Source: an uncultured Alistipes sp. (GTDB lineage Bacteria; Bacteroidota; Bacteroidia; Bacteroidales; Rikenellaceae). Taken from it: a DNA stretch of 39,482 nt. This document shows positions 15,867 to 26,600 of the stretch, piece by piece (within the stretch, counting starts at the first letter, position 1; every line of letters starts with the position of its first letter). The notes under the pieces were generated by a model, which worked only from the letters and a program-made list of their open reading frames with translations, was not told the DNA's origin and did no database searches. The stretch is taken from positions 1-39,482 of the forward strand of contig CALUMQ010000038.1 in assembly GCA_944321765.1 (NCBI GenBank), given 5' to 3'. The translations under genes and the position numbers were made by a program.

Positions 15867-17888
15867 CTATTCGACCGGCGGAAAGACCGTGATGCGGAGG
15901 CGTGCGGCACCCATCGGAACAAGCGTAATGGGCTCGACCTGCTCGTCACGGGCATCCCACGGATCGGGCAGCACGCCCGTCAGGCCGTATTCGTCCAGCG
16001 TCCACGAGGGAACGCGACGTCCACGGGCCGAAAACTCCAGCGGCACGGACTCCAGCGTGAAGGGTTGATCGTCGGCCGGCCAGGCGCGGCGTGTCAGTTC
16101 GATCGGAGCATCGCTCACCAGTGCGTAGTTCCACGGCGAGGCGGCATGGATCTCCCACGAGGGCCACAGCGAGTCGTCGGCCCCCTCCTGCCAGCGCGAA
16201 TCGTGTACGGCTGTCGTACGGCTGTCGATGCGCCGATACTCCTCGTCGATCTTCAACGACAGCGTCAGCGGGCCGTAGTCGACCGTCACACCGTTCTTGT
16301 TGACCTGCCACGTACGCTGCGAAAGGTGCATCGGGAGTTCCAACGTCACCCGATCGCCATCGTGCCACGTCCGCTCGATACGCACGTAGCGTCCGGCCAC
16401 ACACTCCCCCGCCGCCTTGCGGCCGTTGATCGCAACACTCGCCCCGTCGCACCACGTCGGAATGCGCAGATACAATGGGAAGGCAACCTCCCGATCGGTT
16501 GCAACGGTGAACTGTACGCGCTCCTCGAAGGGATAGTTGCCCTCTTCGACGAGACGGATGCGCTGCCCGTCGCCGACCGTCACCTCGGCCGAGCAGGCGC
16601 TGTAAACCACCGCTGCGACACCGTTGTCGGGCGTTGCCAGAATCAGATGACGGATGTAGTAGGGCCAGCCCATGCCATGGTTGTGCTGGCAGCAGCGGCT
16701 GCTGAAGGGATTCATGGCCAGGAAGGGTCCGCTGTTGTCGATGCCCGGATGATGGTTCTTCGAATCGCTGACCGCATGGTTTGCGCAGGTGAGGTAGCGC
16801 AGCGCCCGGTAATCGGGCATCAGCGCCGCAGGATAGCTGTTGAAGGCCACATCCTCGCAGTTCTCGGCCCACCGGGGATCGCCGGTCATCAGCAGCATGA
16901 GGTTGTCCGAGAGCATCTGCTCGACGAACGAACAGGTCTCGGAGCCCTGACGCGGATCGAAGAAGCCGATACGGGCATTTTCGTCGGCGGCAAACATCCC
17001 GCCCGGGAACTGTCCGAAGGCGCGGCGGATGAAGCTGAATACGTTGTAGGAGGCGTCGAGGCCCTTGTCGTCACCCGAGAACATCCACCACTCGGCCGGC
17101 TCGCGGAAACATTGTGCAATGTTGACCACATGCCAGTTGGGAAGTTCGGTCGCCCGCATCCAGTCGGCCGTGTTGCGGTGAATCTTGGCCGCCAGGTCGA
17201 GCAGCGACTCGTCGCCCGTGCGGTTGTAGAGCCATGCGACGCTCCACATCTGGTCTCCGCCGCGGCTGTTGTCCCAGTAGTGCTTCAGAAAGTGCTCCTC
17301 GGGGTACTGCTCCAGCCATCGGCAATAGGCGGTCAGAAAGTCGAGAACGCGCTCGTCACCCGTATATTCGTAGTAGTCCTGCATGATCCAGCAGACGGTC
17401 ATGTTGGCCAGCAGGTCCCGGTTTCCGTGTTCGTCCTCAAGCACGGGGCCGAACCATCCGTCGGGCTGCTGCGTGGAGAGAATGCCCTCGATCCAGAAGC
17501 GTGCCTCGTCGAGCATCTCGGGATCCTCGAGCAGATACGCCGCGGCGGCATAGCCCCGCAGCCAGTAGGGAACCTCCTCCCAGCCGTTCTCCGCACCGCG
17601 TCCCAGCCAGGCGTTGTGCTCCTTTTCGAGCCAGATGCTGATCTCCCCGAGGTGTCCGTTGAGACCTTCGGCCTGAAGTTGCAGCTGGCGCGCCACCCAC
17701 CCTGCCGGACGGACGTCGCCCATCGGCAGCGGGATGAAATACTGCGGCTGCAACGGCGCGCGATTGCTTACGTAATGTGCATTCCGGACCGAATTGTCGG
17801 GACGCTCGACACTCTCGATACGTTCGTTTCCGCACGAGAGTCCGGCCAGCATCAGTGCCGGAAGAAAAAGTCGGTAAAAAGGTTTCAT
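15867..17888 (-). CDS. DUF1680 / GH127-like glycoside hydrolase lipoprotein
   Basis: From the ATG at 17888 the protein has 673 residues, starting with a lipoprotein signal (LMLAGLSC, Cys19). A long (alpha/alpha)6-barrel region is followed by beta-rich C-terminal domains, the layout of the DUF1680 superfamily that includes GH127 beta-L-arabinofuranosidases and related GH137/142/146 families. The zinc/nucleophile signature is present: GSETC (Glu317, Cys319) and SSRCCQHNHG (Cys399, Cys400), matching Glu338, Cys340, Cys417 and Cys418 of HypBA1; Glu303 may be the acid/base. A longer frame from 17939 only adds residues before the signal. It is the last gene of the GH76-GH125 operon, 104 bp after the previous stop. 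Its sugar specificity is unknown; arabinofuranose is a family precedent, not evidence. Confidence 0.8.
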   Translation of the reverse strand: MKPFYRLFLPALMLAGLSCGNERIESVERPDNSVRNAHYVSNRAPLQPQYFIPLPMGDVRPAGWVARQLQLQAEGLNGHLGEISIWLEKEHNAWLGRGAENGWEEVPYWLRGYAAAAYLLEDPEMLDEARFWIEGILSTQQPDGWFGPVLEDEHGNRDLLANMTVCWIMQDYYEYTGDERVLDFLTAYCRWLEQYPEEHFLKHYWDNSRGGDQMWSVAWLYNRTGDESLLDLAAKIHRNTADWMRATELPNWHVVNIAQCFREPAEWWMFSGDDKGLDASYNVFSFIRRAFGQFPGGMFAADENARIGFFDPRQGSETCSFVEQMLSDNLMLLMTGDPRWAENCEDVAFNSYPAALMPDYRALRYLTCANHAVSDSKNHHPGIDNSGPFLAMNPFSSRCCQHNHGMGWPYYIRHLILATPDNGVAAVVYSACSAEVTVGDGQRIRLVEEGNYPFEERVQFTVATDREVAFPLYLRIPTWCDGASVAINGRKAAGECVAGRYVRIERTWHDGDRVTLELPMHLSQRTWQVNKNGVTVDYGPLTLSLKIDEEYRRIDSRTTAVHDSRWQEGADDSLWPSWEIHAASPWNYALVSDAPIELTRRAWPADDQPFTLESVPLEFSARGRRVPSWTLDEYGLTGVLPDPWDARDEQVEPITLVPMGAARLRITVFPPVE

Positions 17889-17992
17889 ATGTTTGAGTCG
17901 TATGGTTTTCGATCGTGGATTGAAGCAAAAAGCCCGCACGAAACGGACGCTGATCCATCTCGGCGGGCATTTGCAACGTATCTCGGGTCCCG

Positions 17993-20479
17993 TTATTTCC
18001 GGATGCGGGGCTCAAGCATCTTGATGAAGTATCCGCCAACTACCGAACGGGCCTTGAAGGCGCGGTAGTTCGGACGGTCGGTGAAGTACCAGTCCGACAT
18101 CGGCACGCGGTCGACGGTCTCGTTCATGAAGGCGTAGAGCGGATCGATGAATTGCTCGAAGGTTGCCTGATCCGCAGCCAGCGTTGCGGTCCATACGATC
18201 CAGTCGGCCTTCGTATAGGTCTCGCGGCTGTCGAGCGGCAGTCCGTAGCGGTTCTGCTTCGTCAGGTAGTAGGCAATCTCCCGGGATGCGACCTCCTCGG
18301 GGAAGATATTCAGTCCCAGGAGCTTGTCCCATACGAGGTTATACTTCTGGCTCCACGTGCCGGGCTTGTCGAACGTCAGTCGGTAGTGATCGCCGTCGTC
18401 GGCCATCTCCACCCACTTGGCGGCCAGCTCGCGGGCCTTCGCCATGTACTGTTCCGAGACCTCCTTCTTGCCCAGCATCTCGGCCATGCGTCCATAGGAG
18501 GCAATGCCCAGGATTGCCTTGATCGAGAGGTTGGCATTGTGGGCGAAGTGTCCTGCGAAGTCATCGGTGCAGAGCTGGTTCTCGGGATCGAGTCCCTTCT
18601 CCACCAGGTAGTTCACCCACGTGGTCAGCACATCCCAATGCTTCTCGGCGTAGGCGGCCGAACCCTCCATCGCACATACGGCGGCTGTCAGCGAGAGCAT
18701 GTTGCCCGACTCCTCGACCGGCATGTCGCCGCCGTAGGTCTGACCGTTGGCCAGCGGGTAGGTGCCCACGTCGTGTGCGGCGAACGGCTTGGTCCAGCGG
18801 CCGCTCTCGCTGTAATAGTAGATGTGGTTCATGAGGCCCTTGGCCAGCTCGACGTTATAACGCAGGAAGAGCGGTGCCGAGGGATAGGTCACGTCGACCG
18901 TACCGATCGAACCGTTGCTGTTGTTCTCCTTCGAGAGCCAGAGCAGGTCGCCCTGGGGCGAGAGCACCAGCTTGTGGGCGGCAATGGCCTGGCGGTATGC
19001 CAGGGCGCACAGTTCGGCATAGTGACGGCCTCCGGCTGCGGCGGCCTCCTCCATGAGTTCTCGGTCGAACGCATAGCAACGCTTGATCAGCGAGGCGTAT
19101 TCGCGGTTGGCAGCTGCCAGCTCACCGAGGATCGTATGTTGTCCGTCGCGGTTCCAGTAGGGACGCAGGTTTTCGCCGAAGTACTGGATCGAATAGATGT
19201 CGTCGTAGCCGATCATCACCTTGCCGGCCGTCTTGTCGGCGCTTCCCAGCGTGCGGATCAGTGCCATGCGGGCCGCGTCATTCTCGCCCGAGGTGCCGAC
19301 ACCTTCGGTCGACCCGTTTACGAAGCGGGAACGTACGGCATCGCTCGTGCCGACCATGCCGAGCGTGTTCTCCTGCTCGGCAGCCAGGTAGAAGTAGCCC
19401 CAGTCGATGCGCAGGTCGTCACCGCATTTGGCAAGCACAGGCTGCTCCTGGCTGCCGCTCTTCAGGCATACGAGACCCTCCTGCGTGAAACATTCGCTGG
19501 CGCAGGCCTGCGTAGGCTGGTCGAGAGCCCAGTTGGGCGCAGCCTCCAGGTAGAGCTCCAGCTCATGCGGCTGTCCGTCGTTGGAGGCGATGCGGTAGGT
19601 CAGGTAGTTGACCGGGCGGCTTACCAGCGACAGATCCTCAAGGAAGAGCGGAGCCGAGAACGACAGTTCGAGATCCACCCCACCGCACGTGAAGGCGTAG
19701 TGCGTCTGCGTGGCCTGCACGTCAACCGAACGCTGCTCGGCCGTCTGTGCGAAATAGGCCGGCTGCTCCTTGGGAACAACCAGACCGAAGTCGATCAGGC
19801 CAAATCCCTGGGGATTCGTGCACTGTGCGGCGAGCAGGATTTCGCCCTTTTCAAGCGTCTGCAGCGCCTCCTCGGGGACGCGCACGCGACGGTTGCGGTT
19901 GCAGACTGCCCCGGTGTTGAAGACCTCGATGCCGTTGATGTAGAAGATGGCGTCATCGTCGTTCGAGAACTCCAGGTAGACCTCCTTGCCGCGCAGATCC
20001 TCGTCGAGCGTTGCAGTACGCCGCACCCAGATGTCGCGTGTCGTCCATTCGGTACGCGCCGTAGTCTCGTTCGCGGTTCCGTAAGCTCCCGGAGCCGTCG
20101 TCCACGAAGCATCGTTGAAACCGGGCTTCATCCAGTCCTTCGAGGGCTTTTCAGTCGTGTAACGACCTTCCCAGCCCTTGAGCGATACCGACGTCGGAAC
20201 GATCGGAAGGAACTCCTGCTCCTCGGTTCCCATGAAGCGGTAGACGACCCCGTCGACCTTCAGGGCGCCGAGCAGCGGGAACTCGGCCCCCGTCCAGTGA
20301 CGTACGGGACCGTCGTAGAGTTTGTCGGTCATCGACCAGGCGCTCGTGTAGGGATCGATCGTCACGAGCGGATAGGCCGGAGCCCGCAACTCGCTCGCGA
20401 TCACGTCACCGGTCGGTACCGCCGATCCCGAGCAGGATGCCAGGGCCAGCGGAAGCAATGCTAAAAGCGATTTTTTCAT
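17993..20479 (-). CDS. DUF4964/DUF5127/DUF4965/DUF1793 lipoprotein ('glutaminase A'-like), probable glycan-active enzyme
   Basis: The 828-residue protein has a lipoprotein signal (ALASCSG, Cys16) and an N-terminal beta region opening with RAPAYPLVTIDPYTSAWS. A galactose-binding-like jelly-roll insert (about 100-235, with WTTRDIWVRR and FSNDDDAIFYING) and a C-terminal all-helical six-hairpin region (about 450-800) follow. Homologues are often annotated as glutaminase from fungal GtaA, but in Bacteroidota they occur in PULs and have the (alpha/alpha)6 fold of many glycoside hydrolases, so I read it as carbohydrate-active. It sits between the GH125 and the GH127-like genes. Neither activity nor substrate can be assigned from the sequence. 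Confidence 0.7.
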   Translation of the reverse strand: MKKSLLALLPLALASCSGSAVPTGDVIASELRAPAYPLVTIDPYTSAWSMTDKLYDGPVRHWTGAEFPLLGALKVDGVVYRFMGTEEQEFLPIVPTSVSLKGWEGRYTTEKPSKDWMKPGFNDASWTTAPGAYGTANETTARTEWTTRDIWVRRTATLDEDLRGKEVYLEFSNDDDAIFYINGIEVFNTGAVCNRNRRVRVPEEALQTLEKGEILLAAQCTNPQGFGLIDFGLVVPKEQPAYFAQTAEQRSVDVQATQTHYAFTCGGVDLELSFSAPLFLEDLSLVSRPVNYLTYRIASNDGQPHELELYLEAAPNWALDQPTQACASECFTQEGLVCLKSGSQEQPVLAKCGDDLRIDWGYFYLAAEQENTLGMVGTSDAVRSRFVNGSTEGVGTSGENDAARMALIRTLGSADKTAGKVMIGYDDIYSIQYFGENLRPYWNRDGQHTILGELAAANREYASLIKRCYAFDRELMEEAAAAGGRHYAELCALAYRQAIAAHKLVLSPQGDLLWLSKENNSNGSIGTVDVTYPSAPLFLRYNVELAKGLMNHIYYYSESGRWTKPFAAHDVGTYPLANGQTYGGDMPVEESGNMLSLTAAVCAMEGSAAYAEKHWDVLTTWVNYLVEKGLDPENQLCTDDFAGHFAHNANLSIKAILGIASYGRMAEMLGKKEVSEQYMAKARELAAKWVEMADDGDHYRLTFDKPGTWSQKYNLVWDKLLGLNIFPEEVASREIAYYLTKQNRYGLPLDSRETYTKADWIVWTATLAADQATFEQFIDPLYAFMNETVDRVPMSDWYFTDRPNYRAFKARSVVGGYFIKMLEPRIRK

Positions 20480-20569
20480 GATATGGTTAGGTTTGTTTGG
20501 GTGAATATGCAGGAAGTTTCTCTTTCAGCGTTCCGTTCCGTAGACGTTCAGCGAGCACGACCGCTCCAA

Positions 20570-22051
20570 TCACTCGATGGTGATCGAGTTGAGCAGATCG
20601 AGTTTTCCCTCGTTTACCAGTTTGAGGATCAGCTCTCCGAAGAGGGTGTTCTGCCAGGCAAACCATGCCCGCGTAAAGTCCGTGGGATCGTTCACGTTGA
20701 ACGACTCGTGCATGAAGCCCGTGCCGGCGTCGGTGGTCATCAGCATCTCGATGCACTCCTTGATCTCGGCATCGTCCTGCGAAGTGAAGGCGCGCATCAT
20801 GATGCTCATCGGCCAGGCCATGTCGTAACCCACGTGAGGACCGCCGATGCCCTCGCCCGCCGTACCGCGGAAGAAGTAGGGATTCGACTCGCTCCATACG
20901 AAGCGGCGGGTATTCTGATAGATCGGATCGTTGACATCCACATCGCCCAGATAGGCCATGGCCAGCAGACTCGGGACGTTGGCATCGTCCATCAGATAGC
21001 GGTTGCCGAATCCGTCGACCTCGAAGGCGTAGATCGTTCCGAACTCCGGATGGTTGTAGGTGGCGTATTTCTTCAGCGCCTGCTCCACTTCGTCGGCCAG
21101 CGCCGTGCACTCGGCTGCCATCTCTTCGTCGTGATTCACCGTGGTGAGGATCTCGGCGGCCTTGCGCAGCGAGGTCACGGCAAAGAAGTTCGAGGGGATG
21201 AGGAAGTCGAAGGTCGTGGCATCGTCCGACGGACGGAACGACGAAACGATCAGCCCCACGGGATTCACCGGATTGCCGTAGCCGTTGCAGCACTTCGTGT
21301 CGAGCTGCCGGTCGGTCTTGCGCAGAAAGACATACGGCCCCAGATCCTCCTTGCGCTGCTGTTCGCGCAGCGTGGTGAGCACCCGGCGCATGGCCTTGAG
21401 CCAGTTGTCACCGAAGACGCTCTCGTCGCCCGTGGTTTTCCAATAGTGGTAGGCCAGACGGATCGGATAGCACTGGGAGTCGATCTCCCACTTGCGTTCG
21501 TGCACCTCGGGGATCATGTCCGTACCGTCCGTCATCCAGTCGCCGCCCGTCGGGCCGTCGTTGAAGGCGTTGGCATAGGGATCGAGGATCAGGCATTTGA
21601 ACTGCCGGTTGATAACGCCGGCCAGCATGCGGCGCAGCTTCTCGTCATGATTGGCCAACTGTACGTAGGGCCATACCTGCGCTCCCGAGTCACGGAGCCA
21701 CATGGCATGGATGTCGCCCGTATAAACAAACGTATCGTCCATGCCGTCGGTGTCCTTGCGGAAGTGTACCGTGGTGTCGAGCGTATTGGGGAAGCAGTTC
21801 TCGAACATCCATGCCAGTTTCGCATTGGTCAGGGCCTTTTTCACACGGGCGATCTCCGCCTCGACGGCCTCCGAACGGAAGAGGCGGTCAGCCTCGGCCG
21901 GACGGTTGGTTTTTGCATAGGCCTTGTTGTTGCCCGCCTCTTTGCGGACCTTTTCAACGGGTGTCGTTGCGGCAGCGGCGGAAAGGCTTTCCACCGACAT
22001 GAGGGTTGCGACAGCCAAACCGAGCTGTGCAATAGTAAGCAGTTTTTTCAT
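20570..22051 (-). CDS. GH125 exo-alpha-1,6-mannosidase
   Basis: GH125 enzymes are metal-independent inverting exo-alpha-1,6-mannosidases. From the ATG at 22051 the 493-residue protein begins with a signal peptide (MKKLLTIAQLGLAVATLM, cleavage near SLSAAAA), with no lipobox, so it is probably periplasmic. Family landmarks are DIHAMWLRDSGAQVWPY, NAFNDGPTGGDWMTDG, ERKWEIDSQCYPIRLAYHYW, MDDANVPSLLAMAYLG and GFMHESFNVND. By comparison with CpGH125 the likely acid and base are Asp191 (WEID) and Glu449 (HESF). Its role would be trimming imported alpha-1,6-manno-oligosaccharides to mannose. It follows the GH76 gene by 126 bp on the same strand. An upstream frame to 22129 lacks a signal and is not used. 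Confidence 0.92.
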   Translation of the reverse strand: MKKLLTIAQLGLAVATLMSVESLSAAAATTPVEKVRKEAGNNKAYAKTNRPAEADRLFRSEAVEAEIARVKKALTNAKLAWMFENCFPNTLDTTVHFRKDTDGMDDTFVYTGDIHAMWLRDSGAQVWPYVQLANHDEKLRRMLAGVINRQFKCLILDPYANAFNDGPTGGDWMTDGTDMIPEVHERKWEIDSQCYPIRLAYHYWKTTGDESVFGDNWLKAMRRVLTTLREQQRKEDLGPYVFLRKTDRQLDTKCCNGYGNPVNPVGLIVSSFRPSDDATTFDFLIPSNFFAVTSLRKAAEILTTVNHDEEMAAECTALADEVEQALKKYATYNHPEFGTIYAFEVDGFGNRYLMDDANVPSLLAMAYLGDVDVNDPIYQNTRRFVWSESNPYFFRGTAGEGIGGPHVGYDMAWPMSIMMRAFTSQDDAEIKECIEMLMTTDAGTGFMHESFNVNDPTDFTRAWFAWQNTLFGELILKLVNEGKLDLLNSITIE

Positions 22052-22177
22052 GAGAATCATATTCGGTTCAGGTTGTTTTTTACCCTGCGGAAGGGAGAAT
22101 CTGAACTCGTGGCCCGTTCCGATCCGCAAAGATAATCGATTTTCTCGCTATTTTGGTATTTTTTTAAAATTTTATGA

Positions 22178-23368
22178 TTACTTCCCCGAGAGCTCCACAC
22201 GGCTCATGCGTCCGAACATCTCGGCCATGGCAGCCTGCGTGAGAAGCCATTTTTCGCGGTCCTTGTTCTCACCGGTGAAATCCGTCTCGAAGAGTCCATG
22301 TCCGTCCCGGGCGTGCTCCCAGGCGTAGTCCAGGCTGCGCTGCACGTCGTTCAGGATGGCAGCGTTTCCGTCAACGGCATACAGCTCCGCAAGGCCGCGC
22401 ACCATCACGGCCGAGAACCACACGTTGCCTTTGCGGATGATGCGGAACGGCGTACCGCCGTCCGGCGTAAACTCCTCGAAGAAATAATCGTGGCAGGCGG
22501 TTGCCGTGCGCTGAGCATCCTTCAGGTAAGGCTCCTCGCCCGTAGCCTTGTAGAGCAGCACTCCCGACTGCACCATCTGACCGCTGTTGTAGGCGAACTT
22601 CGCACGACCGATCTCCCCCGCGAGGTTCACATTGTCGAAGTAAAGTCCATCCTCCGGATCGAGCAACATCTTTTTAGTCCACGCATAGAGCGCCTTGCCC
22701 TCTTCGAGGTAGTGCGCATCGCCCGTTGCGGCGTAGAGCTTCAGCGCGTAGACGCTGCCCGGAGCATTCGAACAGGTGTTTTTCGAGTGCTTCTTCTGCT
22801 CGCACCAGTAGATGCCGCCGCCCAGCACATCGTCCATACCGCTCTCGATGAATTTCCAGATGCGCTTCGCCTCCTCGAGGTACTTCGCATCGCCGGTCGC
22901 CGCGTAGATGTCGCAGAAGTCGATACCCAGCCAGATGTTGTCATCGTAGAAGCGGTCCGAGGCCGGCGCCGTATTGATGTAGGAGGCATAGGCCACGGGC
23001 ATGCGCGTCGTATCGAGATACTCGGCCAGTCCGGGCAGCACGCGCTCGTCGACAACACGGCGGTACGAGGGATCCGACTCGAGGATGACATTCGCCGCGG
23101 AGAGTGTGCCCGAGAAGGGCCACAGGTAGGAGTAGGGATTCGGCCGGGCCTGCTCCTCGGAGGCGAGATAGCCGGCACGGTAGTCGTCGTTGAACGGATA
23201 GTTCTCACGCAGCAGGAACGAACCCTCGACACCGTAATTGGCATAAAGGGAGTCCATCGTGGTCTTGGCGCGGAGCAGGTTCTCGTTCTCCTGTCCCGAA
23301 GGAGTCGTCTGACAGGCCGCGGATGCCAGTGTCAGGGTAACGAGCGAAGTAAAGACAACTTGTTTCAT
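22178..23368 (-). CDS. GH76 endo-alpha-1,6-mannanase lipoprotein (first gene of the proximal operon)
   Basis: GH76 enzymes cut alpha-1,6-mannan internally with retention. The 396-residue protein has a lipoprotein signal (LASAAC, Cys19) and an (alpha/alpha)6 barrel. The catalytic Asp pair of the family is visible as Asp142-Asp143 in RFYDDNIWLGIDF; other landmarks are GGGIYWCEQKKHSKNTCSN and AYNSGQMVQSGVLLY. It heads the GH76-GH125-DUF4965-DUF1680 operon and is divergent from the HTCS gene. A putative operator lies about 130 bp upstream (23496-23518). PULs with two GH76 enzymes often put one on the surface and one in the periplasm; which this one is cannot be told. Confidence 0.92.
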   Translation of the reverse strand: MKQVVFTSLVTLTLASAACQTTPSGQENENLLRAKTTMDSLYANYGVEGSFLLRENYPFNDDYRAGYLASEEQARPNPYSYLWPFSGTLSAANVILESDPSYRRVVDERVLPGLAEYLDTTRMPVAYASYINTAPASDRFYDDNIWLGIDFCDIYAATGDAKYLEEAKRIWKFIESGMDDVLGGGIYWCEQKKHSKNTCSNAPGSVYALKLYAATGDAHYLEEGKALYAWTKKMLLDPEDGLYFDNVNLAGEIGRAKFAYNSGQMVQSGVLLYKATGEEPYLKDAQRTATACHDYFFEEFTPDGGTPFRIIRKGNVWFSAVMVRGLAELYAVDGNAAILNDVQRSLDYAWEHARDGHGLFETDFTGENKDREKWLLTQAAMAEMFGRMSRVELSGK

Positions 23369-23676
23369 CTTGGGTTTAGTTTTTATGTTTTGGAATCATG
23401 TTCCACTCGGGCGGAATGCCATCCAATCTTGTATGGCGCGTTTTCCGGCGAACAAAAATAACAAACAAACGTCATTCACCAGTCCGTTCACATGTACAAA
23501 TAGTACGTTTCCGCGCCAAAAGCCCCTTCAAAAGTCTTTATATGCATCAAAAAGCCGTGAAAAGAGATTTTAAATCGTTTAACGTACAGGTAGCGTCAGT
23601 TTGAACGTATGATTTTGTGACGTTTTTTTATGATTGTTGGCTCTTTTTTTCTATTATTGTGTCAAAAATCAACACC
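23369..23676. promoter_or_regulatory. Divergent control region between the GH76 operon and the HTCS gene
   Basis: It holds a -7-like box on the minus strand (TATTTTTG, 23460-23453) with no recognisable -33 box, as expected for an activator-dependent promoter. The motif shared with the susC upstream region is at 23496-23518, 35 bp further out. I see no clear consensus promoter for the HTCS gene; a possible -7 is TATTATTG at 23653-23660. Confidence 0.5.
23496..23518 (-). promoter_or_regulatory. Putative PUL operator, copy 1 (GH76 operon)
   Basis: Read towards the operon it contains CGCGGAAACGTAC followed by TATTTGT. It aligns with 37674-37697 upstream of susC at 19 of 24 columns with one gap, same orientation relative to the gene. 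Both copies lie 32-35 bp upstream of an identical TATTTTTG box. Probably the binding site of the HTCS AraC domain. Confidence 0.5.
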
Positions 23677-26600
23677 ATGTATCCGATTCACGCACTGCCC
23701 CGTCTCGCTCGATTCCTCTCTGCAATGAGATTCTCGATACACTTTCTGCCGATCCTTTTGTTGCTTGCCGCGGCAACTCCGGCCGCGGGAAACAACCTGC
23801 GGCAGATCTCCAGCCGCGAAGGGATCTCGAACAACGCCGTGCTCTCGCTCGGACAGGACAAATACGGATTTCTCTGGGTCGGGACCTGCGACGGACTCAA
23901 CATGTGGGACGGAGAGCGGATGCAGCTCTTTCCGAACGCCTGGCAGAAGGAGGAGGGACTCTCGGGCAATCTGATCGAACAGATTGCCATCACGCGCGAT
24001 TCGCTCTTCTGGATCCGTACGAACTACGGTCTCGACCTCTTCGATCCGGGCGAGAAGAGCGTCGAGCGACACCCGCAGTTCCAGGGCATGTACAAGATCG
24101 CCTGCCGCACGAGCCGCGAGGTGCTGGTGCTGACACAGGACCGGCGAGCCTGGAGCTACGACCCGACAGCCCGTGAATTTACGCAGATCGCCTTCCCCCA
24201 TGGCATCAACTACGACAATGCCCTGGCCATGCTATTCGACGAGGCCGGCAACCTCTGGGTCTGCACACCGCGCGAGGTGCACTGCATCGAAATCTCCTTC
24301 GCGCAGAATGGAACCCCCAGTTTCGGAACCTGCCGCACGCTTCACCCCGAAGTTCCCATCCAGTGGGCCTTCTCCGATCAGGACCGGCTCTTCCTGGTGG
24401 ATACGCACCAGACGCTTTTCGAGGTGAAGAGCGCGGATGCTCATTTGGAATATCTTCTGGAGCTCAAGGAGGAGCTCCGCAGGCGCGGGAGCATCTCCAG
24501 CATCATCCGCGACGGTGACGACATTCTGATCTCGTTCTACACCGACGGAGCCATTCGGCTGCGACGCACGCCCCAAACCCGCGAAGGGTATGAGGTGGAG
24601 CCGATTGACATCCGCAGCGGCGTTTTTTCGCTGCTGAAGGACGCCCGGCAGGAGATCGTTTGGATCGGCAGCGACGGTCTGGGACTTTTCCAACAGACGC
24701 GCAACGACGTGGAGTTCAACTCCATCTCCTATGATGATCTGCCCTACGGGCTGTCGAAACCGACCCGGGCATTGATCGTCGACGACGAAGGATCTCTCTG
24801 GATCGGGACCAAGGGCGAAGGAATCCTGCGCATCCGCGACTTCTACCGGCAGCAGGACTATACGCGCCAGAACTCCGAACGGATCACCACGGCGAACAGC
24901 GACCTGCTGGACAATTCGGTCTATGCCTTTGCCCGCAGTCACCGCGACCTGCTGTGGATCGGCAGCGACGGCGACGGACTGAACTACTACTCCTACCGCG
25001 ACCGCGCCATCCACCACATTCCGGCTCCCCAACCCGGAATGCTGAAGTACATTCACGGATTGTACGAATCCGATCCTTCGACGTTGTGGGTGGCCACGGT
25101 GGGCTGCGGCGTCTACCGGGTCGAACTGGCCGGAGACAATGCCCGGCCGCAGATTCGTGCTGTCGAACAGCTCCATTTCAACGACGAGCTGGAGATCAAG
25201 AACTTCTTCTTCACGCTCCAGCCCCAGGGTGATTCGATTCTATGGTTCGGGAATCGCGGAGGAGGTGCCGTGCGCTACGATCTGCGTACGGGCCGCCACA
25301 GGGTATTGAAGTTCGACCACGGACGCAACGCCATTGCCAACGATATCTACGCCATTCACTGCAGCCGTGACGGGCACGTATGGTTCGGGACGAGCGGCGG
25401 ACTCATTCCCCTCGAGCGTGACTCCATGGTCTGCGCCACGAACCGGGCCATCCACGGTATTCTCGAGGACTCCCTGCAGAACCTCTGGCTGAGCACCAAC
25501 CGCGGATTGATCCGCTATACGCCGCAGACGGACAACACGGTGGTCTACGGCTACTCCTACGGACTGCACACGATCGAATACAGCGATGGAGCCTGCTACA
25601 ACGACCCGCACCGCGGCATTCTTTTCTTCGGCGGTACAAACGGTTTCGTCACCGTGCAACAGACCCCCTACCAGGAGGCAGCCTTCATGCCGCCGGTCCG
25701 TTTCCGCGACGTCCGCATGGGTGGAGAAATCTTCAGCGTCGAGAGCCTGCTTTCGCGCAAGGGGGTGCTGACCCTGCGCCACGACCAGCGGATCTTCACG
25801 CTCTCGGTGTCGGCCCTCGACTACATCAACGGCAGCAACTACACCTATTTCAGTCAACTGGCCGGATTCGACGAACAGTGGGTTGCCAATACCGGGCGTT
25901 TCTCGTTCACCGACCTGCCGACCGGGTATCACGAACTCCACGTCCGCTACCACAACAACATCTCGGGTGAGGACAGCCCCGTCTACACGCTTCCGATCCG
26001 CATCCGTCCGGCATGGTATGCCACCACGCTCGCCCGGATTCTCTATGTCGTGGCCGCGCTGCTGGGCATCGGAGGCGTGATCCGCTACTATCTGATGCGC
26101 TACCGACGGCGGCGTGCCGCCCGGCAGCACGAGCTCGAGCTGCGCCGCCGCGAGGAGATCTACGATTCGAAGATGGGTTTCGTGACAAATGTCACACAGG
26201 AGCTCACCGTTCCCCTGACGATGATCTCGGGACCCTGCCAGCAGATCCTCTCCCACCCCGGAACCGACGCCTACGTGCGCCGCTACGCCGAGACGATCCG
26301 TCAGAATGTCATCAAGCTCCATGACCTGATCTACATGCTTCGCGAGTTCCGCGGCAGCGACCACGAAACGGACCGTCCGGAGAACATCGAACTGGTCTCC
26401 ATGTCGGAACTCGGCAACAGCATTGCCGAGACCTTCACCGAATATGCTGCCGGCAACAACATCCGCTGCGAGATCAACATAGAACCCGACCTGGTGTGGC
26501 CTACCGACCGCGACGGCATGTCAATGATTCTCAACACACTGCTGACCAACGCCTTCAAACATACGCCCTACAACGGATCGGTACGGATGACGATTTGCAC

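Noticed and set aside
15735-20464. Long plus-strand open frames opposite the GH127-like and DUF4965 genes
   Set aside because: They are shadows of clear lipoprotein enzymes; composition is biased towards Arg/Val/Gly/His with no motifs.
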